Part shown: in pieces, positions 43,544 through 53,085 of the stretch | How positions within the stretch are numbered: the stretch's first letter is position 1 | Layout of the letters: each line of letters opens with the position of its first letter | Made by a program: the position numbers and the translations under genes | Origin: Persicitalea sp963803495 | GTDB lineage: Bacteria; Bacteroidota; Bacteroidia; Cytophagales; Spirosomataceae | Length of the DNA: 64,000 bases | Direction of reading: 5' to 3' | NCBI GenBank assembly: GCA_963803495.1 | Contig: CAWDMP010000002.1 | Location: 4,588,001 to 4,652,000 of the forward strand | The notes under the pieces: generated by a model | Seen by the model: only the letters and a program-made list of their open reading frames with translations | Database searches by the model: none | Told to the model about the DNA's origin: nothing

Positions 43544-43840
43544 CTACTTGTCTTTTTCGTAGCCCTGCATCTTCACGAATTTGTTGTACAGTCCCAACAT
43601 CAGGAACGACGGGGCCCATTGGCCCACAAACAGGGCGTCTTTTTCGCGACCCAGGATTTTGAACGTAGCCGAAACGGCCATCGAGCCCAACGACGCCCAC
43701 AAAAATATGTCGGACGGGATTCGGGCGGTATAGTCCTCGATAGCGGATGCTACGGGACCCTCTTTGTGATTGGGATTAAAGTTTTCCACTTTATCCTTTG
43801 CCTTTTCAGCAGCTGATTTTACTTCTTCGGTAACTGACAT
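43544..43840 (-). CDS. Small conserved membrane protein
   Basis: A 98-residue protein with a charged N-terminal helix (EEVKSAAEKAKDKVENFNPN) and two hydrophobic stretches (IFLWASLGSMAVSATFKIL and WAPSFLMLGLYNKFV), so it is likely an inner-membrane protein with about two helices. Similar short proteins occur in Cytophagales. Function unknown. Confidence 0.65.
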   Translation of the reverse strand: MSVTEEVKSAAEKAKDKVENFNPNHKEGPVASAIEDYTARIPSDIFLWASLGSMAVSATFKILGREKDALFVGQWAPSFLMLGLYNKFVKMQGYEKDK

Positions 43841-44003
43841 AATATGTTTTTTTATGAGTGAAGATAAACGGTAGTCTTGATAGTGAGTATGTTGTTAGAA
43901 AATACTGTTCCAGCCATTGGGGAGATAGGAGGGCTGTTTTGCTTTTCCCGATAAGCCGCCTTTCGTACGCTTACTGTCGACACATTTCCCCGGTTCCATT
44001 GTT

Positions 44004-45320
44004 ATGAAAATATCACTTGCTTCTCCCATCTACCTGTGTATACTATGCGCACAGATGCTCTTTTCGAAGCCGCTTTACGCCCAAAAATCGGCTCCTGAGT
44101 TCGTCGTGGGCGATGCGCTGCCCGACGCTCCGGCATTGTCGCCGCGTGGCAAGTACAATGTGGGGGTGCGTACCTTGAATCTTGTCAATAAAAATCAACT
44201 CGACGTACTCAAGACCAAAGATGGAGAAGCCCCGCGCTACGACCGCCCCCTGACCGTAGAGGTATGGTACCCGGCGATGCTGCCCGCTGGTTCGGTCGAG
44301 CGGATCAGCTACGACGAAGTGATGGGTACTTCCAATGACCCCAAGCGGCCCCTCATCCCTTTTACGTTCGAAGGGCGGGCAATGCGCGACGCACCGTTCG
44401 TAGCGGCGGATGCCTCGTTCCCGCTCGTCATCGTGTCGCACGGTTACGTCGGCTCGCGGTATTTGCTTACCTACCTGACCGAAAACCTGGCCTCGAAAGG
44501 CTACGTCGTCGTGGCCATCGACCACACCGAATCCACTTTTCGCGACGCGGCGGGCTTCCCAAGTACCTTGCTTAACCGCTCGCTCGACCAGCTTTTCGTG
44601 CTCAATGAAATGGCGAATCTGGGGAAACCAGGAAATAAAAGCTTCCTGGCGGGTAAGGTCGACGCTGACAATACGGGAATAATTGGCTATTCGATGGGCG
44701 GTTATGGCGTACTGAATGTGGCCGGGGCGGGCTACAGCGCCGCCTTTGGTAAGGCCTTCGGCGGCATGGCGGGCGGTAGCCAGGCCATCGCGCAACGCAC
44801 GGCGGGCAACGCCGATTACGAAAGGTCGTTCGATTCGCGCGTGAAGGCCGTGGTGGCCTTCGCGCCCTGGGGCATGGAGCGCGGCGTATGGGATGCCGAG
44901 GGCTTGAAAGGCCTGCGCGTGCCCACGTTTTTTGTGGCGGGGAGTCAGGATGATGTGTCGGGTTACGAAAAAGGCATCAAGGCGATTTATACGGGAGCCA
45001 CAAACGCCGAGCGCTATCTGCTCACCTACGAAAACGCCCGCCACAACGTCGCGCCCAACCCGCCGCCCGCCGTGTCGATGCAGCCCGGCCTACCCTTCGA
45101 CGAGTACTACCGCTACGCCGAGCCCGCCTGGGATGAGCGCCGCCTCAACAACATTAACCAGCACTTCGTCACGGCTTTTCTGGGCAAGTACCTGATGAAA
45201 AACCCGGACTACGACCAGTACCTCGACTTGCTCCAGAACGCCAACGACAAAACCTGGAACGGTTTTAAGGCCCGCAGCGCGACGGGCATGGAGTTGCTGC
45301 ACGACGCGCCGGGCAAGTAG
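44004..45320 (+). CDS. Secreted alpha/beta hydrolase
   Basis: A 438-residue protein with a signal peptide (ISLASPIYLCILCAQMLFSK, cleavage near YAQ), then an alpha/beta-hydrolase fold: oxyanion strand FPLVIVSHGYVGSRY, nucleophile elbow IGYSMGGYG (Ser), a strand-Asp region VPTFFVAGSQDDVSGYE and His in ENARHNVAP. It resembles dienelactone hydrolase or PAF-acetylhydrolase-like esterases, but the substrate is not known. Probably periplasmic. Confidence 0.83.
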   Translation: MKISLASPIYLCILCAQMLFSKPLYAQKSAPEFVVGDALPDAPALSPRGKYNVGVRTLNLVNKNQLDVLKTKDGEAPRYDRPLTVEVWYPAMLPAGSVERISYDEVMGTSNDPKRPLIPFTFEGRAMRDAPFVAADASFPLVIVSHGYVGSRYLLTYLTENLASKGYVVVAIDHTESTFRDAAGFPSTLLNRSLDQLFVLNEMANLGKPGNKSFLAGKVDADNTGIIGYSMGGYGVLNVAGAGYSAAFGKAFGGMAGGSQAIAQRTAGNADYERSFDSRVKAVVAFAPWGMERGVWDAEGLKGLRVPTFFVAGSQDDVSGYEKGIKAIYTGATNAERYLLTYENARHNVAPNPPPAVSMQPGLPFDEYYRYAEPAWDERRLNNINQHFVTAFLGKYLMKNPDYDQYLDLLQNANDKTWNGFKARSATGMELLHDAPGK

Positions 45321-45464
45321 GTCGGGCTGTAAATCAAAGGAAATTCCGCCTTCCACCACCGGTCATTAATTTTCGCATCGGATGAATTAGTGAGCGGTTT
45401 TTGACTTTTAGCACTCCTTGTATTATGGGCCAACGTTACCAAAACCAACTTCAACATTATCGTT

Positions 45465-46165
45465 ATGAAGAAGCTTCATTCCTCTTCTCGATTTTCAGCG
45501 CCACATTCCTGGCTTGCAAAGAAGATGATACCGGCCCGCTCACGCTGGAGCGCACCCAACTGGATCTCAAATACGATCAGGAACATCAATTCGTGGTCAA
45601 GCAAGGCAAGAATACCGTTTCTTCTTCCGACTTCACCTGGAAGTCCAGCGATGAAGTAGTAGGCGTAGTAGGGCCGGACGGGAAGTTTTCGGGACGGCGA
45701 ATCGGGCAGACCACCGTAACGGGTACCTCTTCCGATGGGCAGTCTACGGTCACGAGTGAAGTGACGATTTTGCCCTACAGCAATCTGGCCAAATTGCCCG
45801 TGTTGGACTTTGGGGCGAGCCGCGCCACGATCGAAAGCAGGGAAACCCGTGAGTTTTTATCCACATTGACGACTCTGGATTTGGGGAAGCAGTACTTCTA
45901 CAAGCCCGAAAGCGGAAATACCAAACTGAGATCGCTGTTTTATTCCTACGACAACGACAAACTCGACATAGCAGCCTGGATTCTGGTGGCCAAGAAAGAC
46001 TACGACGAGGCGATCACGTTCTTCTCGGAACGCTATACGTTCGTAGGCGAAACCAAAACCAACAAGGATTTGGTGTACTCCGACTTCGATAAAGTGGACA
46101 TCATTCTAGCCAATGAAGGCAGTGCCGGGCGCGGCTACGTAGCGTACTTTGTCAAGCATAGATAA
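45465..46165 (+). CDS. Lipoprotein with bacterial Ig-like (BIG2) domain, signal frameshifted
   Basis: The mature part starts KEDDTGPLTLERTQLDLKYD and has a BIG2-type repeat ending FSGRRIGQTTVTGTSSDGQS, followed by a C-terminal region of unknown function. A proper lipoprotein signal (MKKLH, then FLFSIFSATFLAC with the lipobox Cys) is encoded, but in two frames: adding one T to the TT at about 45479-45480 joins them. As sequenced, an in-frame start at 45401 would lack a signal. Likely a homopolymer error. Confidence 0.72.
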
Positions 46166-46301
46166 GCTGGGGCGTCAATTTCCGGCCCTTCTTTTCGGTG
46201 AGTACTTAGTACTTTTATTCCCTTTTTTTGAGGGAACGGTAGGTAGATGAAATTCCGGGCTTTGCATAAAACGAAAGTTAATGATCTGTTTTACGCTGCC
46301 T

Positions 46302-47306
46302 ATGAATTCCATATCCGCCTGTCTGTGCTTTGTTTTCCTTCTCTTCCTGACATTTTTGTCTGCCCAGGCCCAGCCCGTCAAGCTGATTTTCGACACTGAT
46401 ATGGAATCGGATGTGGACGATGTGGGTGCCCTGGCGATGCTGCACGGCTTGGCTGACAAGGGCGAAGTCGAGATTTTGGGGACGATGGTGTGCAGCCTCA
46501 ACCCCTGGGCCGTACCGACGGTGGATGTGCTCAACACCTATTTCAAGCGGCCCGACCTGCCCGTCGGCGCGGTCAAGACGCTCGGCGTGTACCGCAACTC
46601 GAAGTACGCCCAAATCCTGGCCGAGGAATTTCCCCAGGACATCGGGATTGGCGAAAAGGCCCCCGATGCTACGGCACTTTACCGCCAACTGCTGAGCAGT
46701 CAGCCCGACAGCAGTGTGGTGATCGTGACGGTAGGGTACCTCACCAACCTTTCTTATCTCCTGGCCAGCCAACCCGACGCCAATAGTCCGCTCGATGGCC
46801 GCGAACTGGTGCGCCGGAAAGTCAAGCACCTGGTGTGCATGGGCGGAAGATACCCTTACGAAAACAACCCCGGCAGGTATGGTAACTTCAAGCCGGACCC
46901 CACCGCCACGCAGCAGATAGCGCAACGATGGCCGGGGACAATCACTTTTACGGGTGGGGGCGATTTTGCCGATCTTTTTCGCACGGGCAGCCGCACGTTC
47001 GAGTTTCCGCCGCAGTCCAACCCCGTTTCGCGGGCCTACGAGATTTTCCTGAAAAGCTGGAATCGCAACTGGCACCACAGCGCCGACCTGATTGCGGTTT
47101 ACATTGCCGTACGGGGTTGGGAAGATTTTTTTGAGCTGAACCAGCAAGGCTACAATCACATCTTCGAGGACGGCACGATGATCTGGCGGTTACAGCCCAA
47201 CGACCCGCGCCATCGGTACGTCAGTACTTTAAAAAAAGGGATTGATCCCGAAACGGCGACGAAGGAATTTGACGACCTGATGATGTTTTCGGTGCGGGGA
47301 AAGTGA
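46302..47306 (+). CDS. Secreted nucleoside hydrolase-like protein
   Basis: A 334-residue protein with a signal peptide (NSISACLCFVFLLFLTFLSA), then KLIFDTDMESDVDDVGALAM, the Asp-rich calcium-binding motif of inosine-uridine nucleoside hydrolases (with the extra MES instead of the usual IGN). Downstream residues include VVIVTVGYLTNLSYLL, VCMGGRYPYENNPGRYGNFK and a late HHSADLIAVYIAV carrying the second metal-site Asp. It probably cleaves the N-glycosidic bond of ribosides outside the cytosol. A serine hydrolase gene lies convergent just downstream. Confidence 0.85.
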   Translation: MNSISACLCFVFLLFLTFLSAQAQPVKLIFDTDMESDVDDVGALAMLHGLADKGEVEILGTMVCSLNPWAVPTVDVLNTYFKRPDLPVGAVKTLGVYRNSKYAQILAEEFPQDIGIGEKAPDATALYRQLLSSQPDSSVVIVTVGYLTNLSYLLASQPDANSPLDGRELVRRKVKHLVCMGGRYPYENNPGRYGNFKPDPTATQQIAQRWPGTITFTGGGDFADLFRTGSRTFEFPPQSNPVSRAYEIFLKSWNRNWHHSADLIAVYIAVRGWEDFFELNQQGYNHIFEDGTMIWRLQPNDPRHRYVSTLKKGIDPETATKEFDDLMMFSVRGK

Positions 47307-47317
47307 AGGTTGGTCAC

Positions 47318-48421
47318 TCAGCGCCTATCCAGTACCTCGGCCACCTTCTCCCGGATCAGAGTATAAGGGGAAAGCGCGGGCGTAGGCTGTAGGTTCACAG
47401 CCTCCAATTTGGATCCGACGAACAACACACCTACGATCCCCCTTTTGCGATCCACCCACGGGCTAAACCCGAAAGCCCCTTGGGAACCAAAGGCCGTCGG
47501 GACGCCTTCCGTCGTTTCTTCGTTCCAGCAGCCCAGTCCGTAACGAAAATGTTTGCGGGTCGGGTCGTCGCCGTAGGGTGAGTACAAGAGTATGGCTCCG
47601 TGCGTTTGGTCGCTCAGCATGGCGTCCACCGATGCTTTGGAAAGTACTTGAGTATCCTTAAACTTTCCGTCGTTCAAAAGCATGAGCAGAAAATTGGCGT
47701 ACTCCACCATACGACTGCCCGCCCCGCCACCAATGTAAAAGTTGGTGTTGCGGTCGATTCCCCCGTAGTCGGTGTGGGGCATGGCGCAGGGGTCGCCGAT
47801 TTTTTCGCGAAACAAAGCATCCCAGCGTTTGCCCGACACTTTTTCGGCCACGCCGCCCGCGATCTGCATACTCACGCCACCGTACACGAAACCGCGTCCG
47901 TTGGGCAGGGAAGAGACCCTAGCCGACGGCAGGGTTTTCCCGTCGGGCGCTCCGCCCAAACCCATACCGCGCACGGCTTCCTGCAAACTGATACTCCGGG
48001 CAGAAAGCCAGGAATTAAGGGCTTCAAAGCCAGAAGTATGGCTCATGAGTTGCCGCATCGTGATAGTTTGGGTCGCAGGTTTGGCGAATACAGCGGGGTA
48101 AATCTTGCCGAGCGGATCGTCCAGATCGAGCTTGCCGTCGTCCACCAGCGTTAGCACAGTCGCCATCGACAACATTTTGCTGGCCGAGGCGATGGGCAGG
48201 TACGTCTGGTCGTCGAAACTACCAAAGTATTTTTTGTAGAGTACCGTGCCGTCCTTCCGAAGTACCAATAGTCCGGCATTGCCACCCAGTTGCGGGAGGG
48301 CGTTTTGCACAATGCCGGTAAGCTCGGACAAATCCGGTAAAGCCGCGTCAGGAGATGGTCCCACCGGACCGGGGCAGCCGCCGAGCAACAGGCAAAGAAG
48401 GAAGAGGGGGACGGTTCGCAT
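47318..48421 (-). CDS. Serine hydrolase (class C beta-lactamase family) lipoprotein
   Basis: A 367-residue protein with lipobox LLLGGC near residue 16 and the beta-lactamase/penicillin-binding-protein fold: SxxK in IASASKML, a YGG triad element in GFVYGGVSMQ, and a late HG-rich segment THGAILLYSP. The class C-like family covers esterases and D-aminopeptidases as well as lactamases, so resistance should not be assumed. Envelope-anchored by its lipid. Confidence 0.83.
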   Translation of the reverse strand: MRTVPLFLLCLLLGGCPGPVGPSPDAALPDLSELTGIVQNALPQLGGNAGLLVLRKDGTVLYKKYFGSFDDQTYLPIASASKMLSMATVLTLVDDGKLDLDDPLGKIYPAVFAKPATQTITMRQLMSHTSGFEALNSWLSARSISLQEAVRGMGLGGAPDGKTLPSARVSSLPNGRGFVYGGVSMQIAGGVAEKVSGKRWDALFREKIGDPCAMPHTDYGGIDRNTNFYIGGGAGSRMVEYANFLLMLLNDGKFKDTQVLSKASVDAMLSDQTHGAILLYSPYGDDPTRKHFRYGLGCWNEETTEGVPTAFGSQGAFGFSPWVDRKRGIVGVLFVGSKLEAVNLQPTPALSPYTLIREKVAEVLDRR

Positions 48422-48674
48422 AGGTTCACAGGTTAAGTAAGTGCCTGGCTGTGAGTTTCGAGAAACGAAACAGTTTAACCGCGTACCGAGGTTTATTTCA
48501 AGTAGCCTTCGTTGGTTTTGCCTACCGCTACCACGGCTATTACTTTAACTTGGCGAGCCAGAAGCTGCCATCTTGCATCTTAGCCTGACAACCATGGGAT
48601 GATGCAAACCACGTATCATAAAAATATTTTCAGTCAACAATAAGTGAAGTGATTCCCGGTAAAATCGCCCAAAT

Positions 48675-49604
48675 TTAAGATTTAAAGGAACGAACCATAT
48701 CTTCAATGCCTTGCTCGTACGAAGTGACTTCAAAATCCGGGAATTGTGCTGTGAACTTGCTACTATCCATGACATAATCTGTTTCGAATTGATACATCAT
48801 TTCCTCCACTTCCTTTAAGGTTGGAACAAAGAGCGACAGTATTTTACGCATGAACCTCGGCAGATAGGATACCTCATAATCCGTTCCCAATGCTTTATTG
48901 AATAAGGCACCGATGGTTGCGATATCCACCGCTTCGGCTGTCGGCAGATGCCAAACCTGCCCGTAGGCTTTCTCATTCAGCGCTAAGGCAACCAGCGCCC
49001 TGCCATTGTCGCCGACGTTACCATAGGTATGCTTAGCGCCTTTTCTACCCAGTGTTTGTGGGGCTTTACCTTTGAGCATATTTTCTAAAAACTGTATGTA
49101 TAAAGGGCTATTGAGCGCCTTTTCACCATAAAAATCGGCCGACCGGCCTATTATCGCTTTTACTCTCTTCTTGCTCGTTGCCTCGATTAGCAAATCTGCC
49201 GTTTGTTTTCTCGCATTGCCTTTTTTGGACACAGGGTTTTGTGGGTGGGCTTCGTCGAAAGGCGATTGCAGGTGGCCGTACAGGTAGACATTGTCCAGAA
49301 AAACGAGTTTCGCATCGGCCTTCTCGCAAGCCAGAATTACGTTTTTCATCAGTTTGGGCCAGTCTTTTGCCCACAGGTCGGCATTGTAGGGCAACCCCAC
49401 GCAGAGATAAACATAATCCGAATGTCGGATGGCATCCACGGCTTCTCGCTCATTGAGCAGATGAGCTTCGATGGTTTCCGTATTTTCTAACTTTTTGGTC
49501 CGTTCGACGGCGTTGAAGGTAAGGTTCCTGCGTTGCAGCTCTTTGATAACGGCTCGCCCCGTCGCCCCTGACCCGCCCAAAACGGTGTGCAGTTGGTTTT
49601 TCAT
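48675..49604 (-). CDS. NAD(P)-dependent epimerase/reductase-like protein
   Basis: A 309-residue Rossmann protein beginning HTVLGGSGATGRAVIKELQ, the GxxGxxG cofactor loop, with DNVYLYGHLQSPFDE and GRSADFYGEKALNSPLY downstream. It is an atypical extended short-chain dehydrogenase (NmrA-like or isomerase-like); the classic YxxxK is replaced by VYLYGH, so catalysis is unclear. It is the last gene of a run with four barrel proteins, 11 bp downstream of the nearest one. The 250-bp gap after it (48422-48674) shows no gene. Confidence 0.8.
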   Translation of the reverse strand: MKNQLHTVLGGSGATGRAVIKELQRRNLTFNAVERTKKLENTETIEAHLLNEREAVDAIRHSDYVYLCVGLPYNADLWAKDWPKLMKNVILACEKADAKLVFLDNVYLYGHLQSPFDEAHPQNPVSKKGNARKQTADLLIEATSKKRVKAIIGRSADFYGEKALNSPLYIQFLENMLKGKAPQTLGRKGAKHTYGNVGDNGRALVALALNEKAYGQVWHLPTAEAVDIATIGALFNKALGTDYEVSYLPRFMRKILSLFVPTLKEVEEMMYQFETDYVMDSSKFTAQFPDFEVTSYEQGIEDMVRSFKS

Positions 49605-49615
49605 CGATTGATTTT

Positions 49616-50242
49616 TTAAAATGATAAAATAAGGTTACCCCCCAACTGCCCCGTCTTAAACTGAACATCTTCCGAAATACCGTTGACCGTGCCGTTTCGG
49701 TTGGCGTTTTCGTATTGCAGCTCGATGCTCAGGGCGGTTTTTTTGAAGGGAATGGTGTAGCCGATGCCCCCCATCAGCGAGCTGCCAATGGCGTACTGAT
49801 GCTGGTATTCGCTTTTTGTTTCGTTGAGCCTTTTAGCCGTAAACTGCCCAAATCCCAGACTGCCGTTGACGTAGAGTCCTTTGTTGAATGTTTTGGATAG
49901 CAAAAAGTACTTGGCGGCAATGCCCAGGTTGTAATAATTGAAGACGTACTGACTGCCGTTTTCGCCGTTTGCGGGACTGCCAAATGTGCCATGTATGCGG
50001 GAGCCGACGCCCAATCCTTTCCACTTTTCGGGTGCTACATAGAAGGCCATCGTCAGGTTATTGCCGATTTGCGGTTCAAACCCTCCCCCCAGGGCGTTTC
50101 CTAAGGCGGCCTGGGCTTTTGTATTGACGATTGCCTGACCCGCCCCCAAGCCTATTTCGCCATAGATCCTCGCTTTCTGGGACTGAGCAAAAGCGGTCTG
50201 ATTTATTAAAAATGCGGCAAAAACGATTAGGATATTTCTCAT
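49616..50242 (-). CDS. Outer-membrane beta-barrel protein, tandem paralogue 4
   Basis: A 208-residue barrel protein with signal peptide (MRNILIVFAAFLINQTAFAQ) then IYGEIGLGAGQAIVNTKAQA and repeated aromatic-ended strands to GQLGGNLILSF. It resembles the neighbour at 50261 in layout (YYNLGIAAKYFL, KGLYVNGSLGFGQF, YTIPFKKTALSIELQYEN). Probably co-transcribed with the NAD(P)-binding gene downstream. Confidence 0.75.
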   Translation of the reverse strand: MRNILIVFAAFLINQTAFAQSQKARIYGEIGLGAGQAIVNTKAQAALGNALGGGFEPQIGNNLTMAFYVAPEKWKGLGVGSRIHGTFGSPANGENGSQYVFNYYNLGIAAKYFLLSKTFNKGLYVNGSLGFGQFTAKRLNETKSEYQHQYAIGSSLMGGIGYTIPFKKTALSIELQYENANRNGTVNGISEDVQFKTGQLGGNLILSF

Positions 50243-50260
50243 TATTTTGGTTGTTAAAGT

Positions 50261-50917
50261 TTAAAAAACTACGCCTACATTCAGGCTCACATGATGCGTC
50301 GTGAACTTGGTCACATCCCGGTTGCCGGTGATGCGGGCGTTTTTGTTTGAGTATTCGTAGTCGAGGTCGATATTCAGGGCCGACTTGCTGTTCTTGAACG
50401 GAATGGCGTACCCCAACCCTCCCAGGTAGGTGAATCCGTTGGCGTTTTGAAACTGGTAGGTATTTGTAGCCCCAAACTTCATTCGCTCGTTGGCGGGTCC
50501 GTACCCAACGCTTGCTTTGAAAGCGAAACCTTGGTTGAACTGCTTGGTGATGAAGTAGTCTTTGATCCCGATACCGACATGATAGTAGTTGTAGGAGTAC
50601 GTTTCATCATTGCCGCCCGCATTGGGCCGGGCGATGAGTCCCTTGATGCCCGTGCCAACACCCAAACCCATGAATGCCTCGGGTGCCCAGTAATAATAGG
50701 TGGAGAAGGTGTACCCATCGTTACGACCGAAGCCCCGGTTGTCATTCATGGTCTCCTTGTCGCCGAGTGCTCCTCTAAAAAAAGTATTACCGTAGCCGAC
50801 ACTGACCGCACCGAACACCGGTAGTTTTTTCTTGTCGTTTTCTGCACTTTGGGCAGCGGCGGCCTCTGCCCAAAGGCAGAGAACCAGTAGAGCGAGACTT
50901 AGAGTTGTGTTTTTCAT
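50261..50917 (-). CDS. Outer-membrane beta-barrel protein, tandem paralogue 3
   Basis: A 218-residue barrel protein with signal peptide ending AEAAAAQ, then VFGAVSVGYGNTFFRGALGD. It shares the strand pattern YYHVGIGIKDYFITKQFNQG and LGYAIPFKNSKSALNIDLDY with paralogue 4, indicating tandem duplication. It ends in HHVSLNVGVVF, an aromatic-terminated last strand recognised by the BAM machinery. Confidence 0.76.
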   Translation of the reverse strand: MKNTTLSLALLVLCLWAEAAAAQSAENDKKKLPVFGAVSVGYGNTFFRGALGDKETMNDNRGFGRNDGYTFSTYYYWAPEAFMGLGVGTGIKGLIARPNAGGNDETYSYNYYHVGIGIKDYFITKQFNQGFAFKASVGYGPANERMKFGATNTYQFQNANGFTYLGGLGYAIPFKNSKSALNIDLDYEYSNKNARITGNRDVTKFTTHHVSLNVGVVF

Positions 50918-50949
50918 TGTTGCAGAAATTAGGTTACGTTACAGAAATT

Positions 50950-51615
50950 TTATTTGCCACCGAAGGTGTACCCTACGGCAATGTTGAATAGCAAAGGCGT
51001 GTTGCCGAAGCCGATGTTAGCGGCTTTGAGGGTTTCGCGTTTGCCCGTGGTCTTGTTGTCGTAGGAAAACGCATCGTTTTTCAAGGTCGAACCCACGTTT
51101 TGCCACCACCGCAGGCTCGTACTCGTCGTGATTCCTTGCAAGACCTTGTTTCCGCTGTTCCTGAATGGAAAATAGCGGTAGTAGATTCCGGCGCCCAGCG
51201 TGAAGGTTTTATAATCCTTGATCTTGTTTTGTGCGGTTTGGCTATCAGCTTTATTGTACACTTCCCAGCTGTGAAGTTTTGGTTCAAAACGAACATCGAG
51301 GAATGAGTTGATACGGTACCCGATGCCAAAGCCCGACGAAATTGGCAGGTGAAGCACGATGTTCTGCGCTTCAAAATCACCGCTTGCGGGTGGGTTCAGA
51401 TTGAACCCGTGGGAGTACTCGAATATCATGCGCCTGGTCGTGTAATTCACCTCGAAGTTCCCACCATTCAGTACCATCGGCTGGATTAGTCCGGCCAAAA
51501 CAGTGAGTCTATTAGAGTAAAGTAACTGATCTTTTGCCTCGAAACTTTGGGCGTTAGAAAATTGAGTTGAAAGGCATATAATGCCAAGGGCGAGTATTAT
51601 GATTGAATTTTTCAT
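50950..51615 (-). CDS. Outer-membrane beta-barrel protein, tandem paralogue 2
   Basis: A 221-residue barrel protein with signal (KNSIIILALGIICLSTQFSN) followed by LTVLAGLIQPMVLNGGNFEV and YSHGFNLNPPASGDFEAQNI. It is more divergent from paralogues 3 and 4 but similar in length, spacing and strand pattern, ending in LLFNIAVGYTFGGK. Part of the same operon-like run. Confidence 0.73.
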   Translation of the reverse strand: MKNSIIILALGIICLSTQFSNAQSFEAKDQLLYSNRLTVLAGLIQPMVLNGGNFEVNYTTRRMIFEYSHGFNLNPPASGDFEAQNIVLHLPISSGFGIGYRINSFLDVRFEPKLHSWEVYNKADSQTAQNKIKDYKTFTLGAGIYYRYFPFRNSGNKVLQGITTSTSLRWWQNVGSTLKNDAFSYDNKTTGKRETLKAANIGFGNTPLLFNIAVGYTFGGK

Positions 51616-51639
51616 ATTGAATTAAAGTTAAGATTTGAG

Positions 51640-52209
51640 TTAAAAATTAAGACCGACCATGATTTTTCCCTGGATAAACGTATCGCTTCGTCCACCACGC
51701 GGACCTATATTGGTCGAGAGGCCCTGCAAGACGCCAAACTGCGGCAGAATGTACAAATTGGTGCTTCTTTTTGAAGGAATATCGAATTTATAGCCCGCGT
51801 TGATTTCGCCGAGTAGCGCAAAGTTCGAGTAGTCTTTTCCGTCGATTTTGTTTTCGGTTCCCCAGGCGTGCCCGCCGTCGAGTTGGCCTTCGAGATGTAG
51901 CCCTTTGAAGAAGTAGTGCCGGTAGCCGACCGTGACCAAATACTCGTTGATTTTCTCCACGATGTCATGGTTTACATTGGGACGGATGTACATGCCCAGC
52001 AGCAAATCGCCGTGGGCCGACTTGGTCTTGCTCTGGTAAATCGTACGGGTGGCTTTAATAGTGATGATGCCGACTTCGGGCAGGAATGGGGCCACCAGTT
52101 CGGTTTCAATGCCCCATTTAGATGGGTTGGTCTTTTGGGTTTGGGCGTTCACTGACTGCCAGGAGAGGCAGCACACGCTCAGGGCGAGAGAGAGAATCAA
52201 CTTTTCCAT
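51640..52209 (-). CDS. Outer-membrane beta-barrel protein, tandem paralogue 1
   Basis: A 189-residue barrel protein with signal (MEKLILSLALSVCCLSWQSV) and strands such as WGIETELVAPFLPEVGIITI, VGYRHYFFKGLHLEGQLDGG and a final FIQGKIMVGLNF. It is the first barrel gene in the run, 124 bp downstream of the Crp/Fnr-like regulator, a gap that can hold a regulated promoter. Confidence 0.74.
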   Translation of the reverse strand: MEKLILSLALSVCCLSWQSVNAQTQKTNPSKWGIETELVAPFLPEVGIITIKATRTIYQSKTKSAHGDLLLGMYIRPNVNHDIVEKINEYLVTVGYRHYFFKGLHLEGQLDGGHAWGTENKIDGKDYSNFALLGEINAGYKFDIPSKRSTNLYILPQFGVLQGLSTNIGPRGGRSDTFIQGKIMVGLNF

Positions 52210-52333
52210 TGTTTTGTAGCGCTTTAAAATTGTGATTAACTAATTTTACGCTACAAAGGTATGGGGCTGAAAGTGGGTGGACGTTCACCCAGGTTAAGAA
52301 AGGGAAATAGGGAAAGAATATTTTCAAATGCAG

Positions 52334-52912
52334 CTAGTTGCTCTTCGAAATGCGCTTTCTGATACGGCTCAGGGAAGGTGGTTTGATGCCCAGATAGGAG
52401 GCAATGTAGTGCTGCGGGATCCGCTCAAAAACTTTGGGTCGGTCTTGCATCATAGACAGGTAGCGTTCCTCGGCGGTCAGGTTTTCAAGCATTTCAGTCC
52501 GTTGCTTTATCCCCAAAAAAGCGTTTTCCGCCATGAGTCTGCCGAATCGCTCAAATTTTGGAATATCGGTGTAAAGTACCTGAAGGTCTTTGGCTGAAAG
52601 CAAAAGAAGTTCTGATTTTTCGAGGGTTTCAATATTTTGATTGCTGGGCTTACCGGAAAGAAAACTTTCGTAATCGGCATACCAGCCATTTTCAAAAAAA
52701 AATTGCGCCGTATTTTCCTGCCCGTCCACATTGTAGAAATAACGCAGGCACCCGGTATTGATAAAATATGCGTGTTTGCAGATTTGACCTTCCCGCAAAA
52801 CCAATTCCTTTTTACGACATTGTTTTACTTTCAGTTTGCTGACGAAATGATCCTGCTCATTTTTGTCAAGCGAGATGAAGTAAGACAGGCGCTCCACTAT
52901 TTGGTCGTACAT
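52334..52912 (-). CDS. Crp/Fnr family transcriptional regulator
   Basis: A 192-residue protein with a cyclic-nucleotide-binding-like N-terminal domain (LVLREGQICKHAYFINTGCL) and a C-terminal winged helix (PQHYIASYLGIKPPSLSRIR). This short form, usually without cysteine cluster or cAMP consensus, is common in Bacteroidota. It precedes the barrel-gene run on the same strand and is its likely regulator; that is inference from position only. Confidence 0.85.
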   Translation of the reverse strand: MYDQIVERLSYFISLDKNEQDHFVSKLKVKQCRKKELVLREGQICKHAYFINTGCLRYFYNVDGQENTAQFFFENGWYADYESFLSGKPSNQNIETLEKSELLLLSAKDLQVLYTDIPKFERFGRLMAENAFLGIKQRTEMLENLTAEERYLSMMQDRPKVFERIPQHYIASYLGIKPPSLSRIRKRISKSN

Positions 52913-53085
52913 AGCTACACTGGAAAATTATGGTTTCTAATTAAGTCTCTCCCCTGTAAACTTCGACCCACCACTGTACTGAAATTAGCTTTTTACCTTT
53001 CCCCAAAATCATTGAATGAGTGATTCATCAGCCAGAAATTGCTTTCGCGCATCCTCCTCTGAGGAAATGTGAGTTATTGATGGCA

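Noticed and set aside
47318..48421. A beta-lactamase resistance gene
   Set aside because: The class C-like fold is shared by esterases and peptidases; nothing in the sequence singles out lactamase activity.
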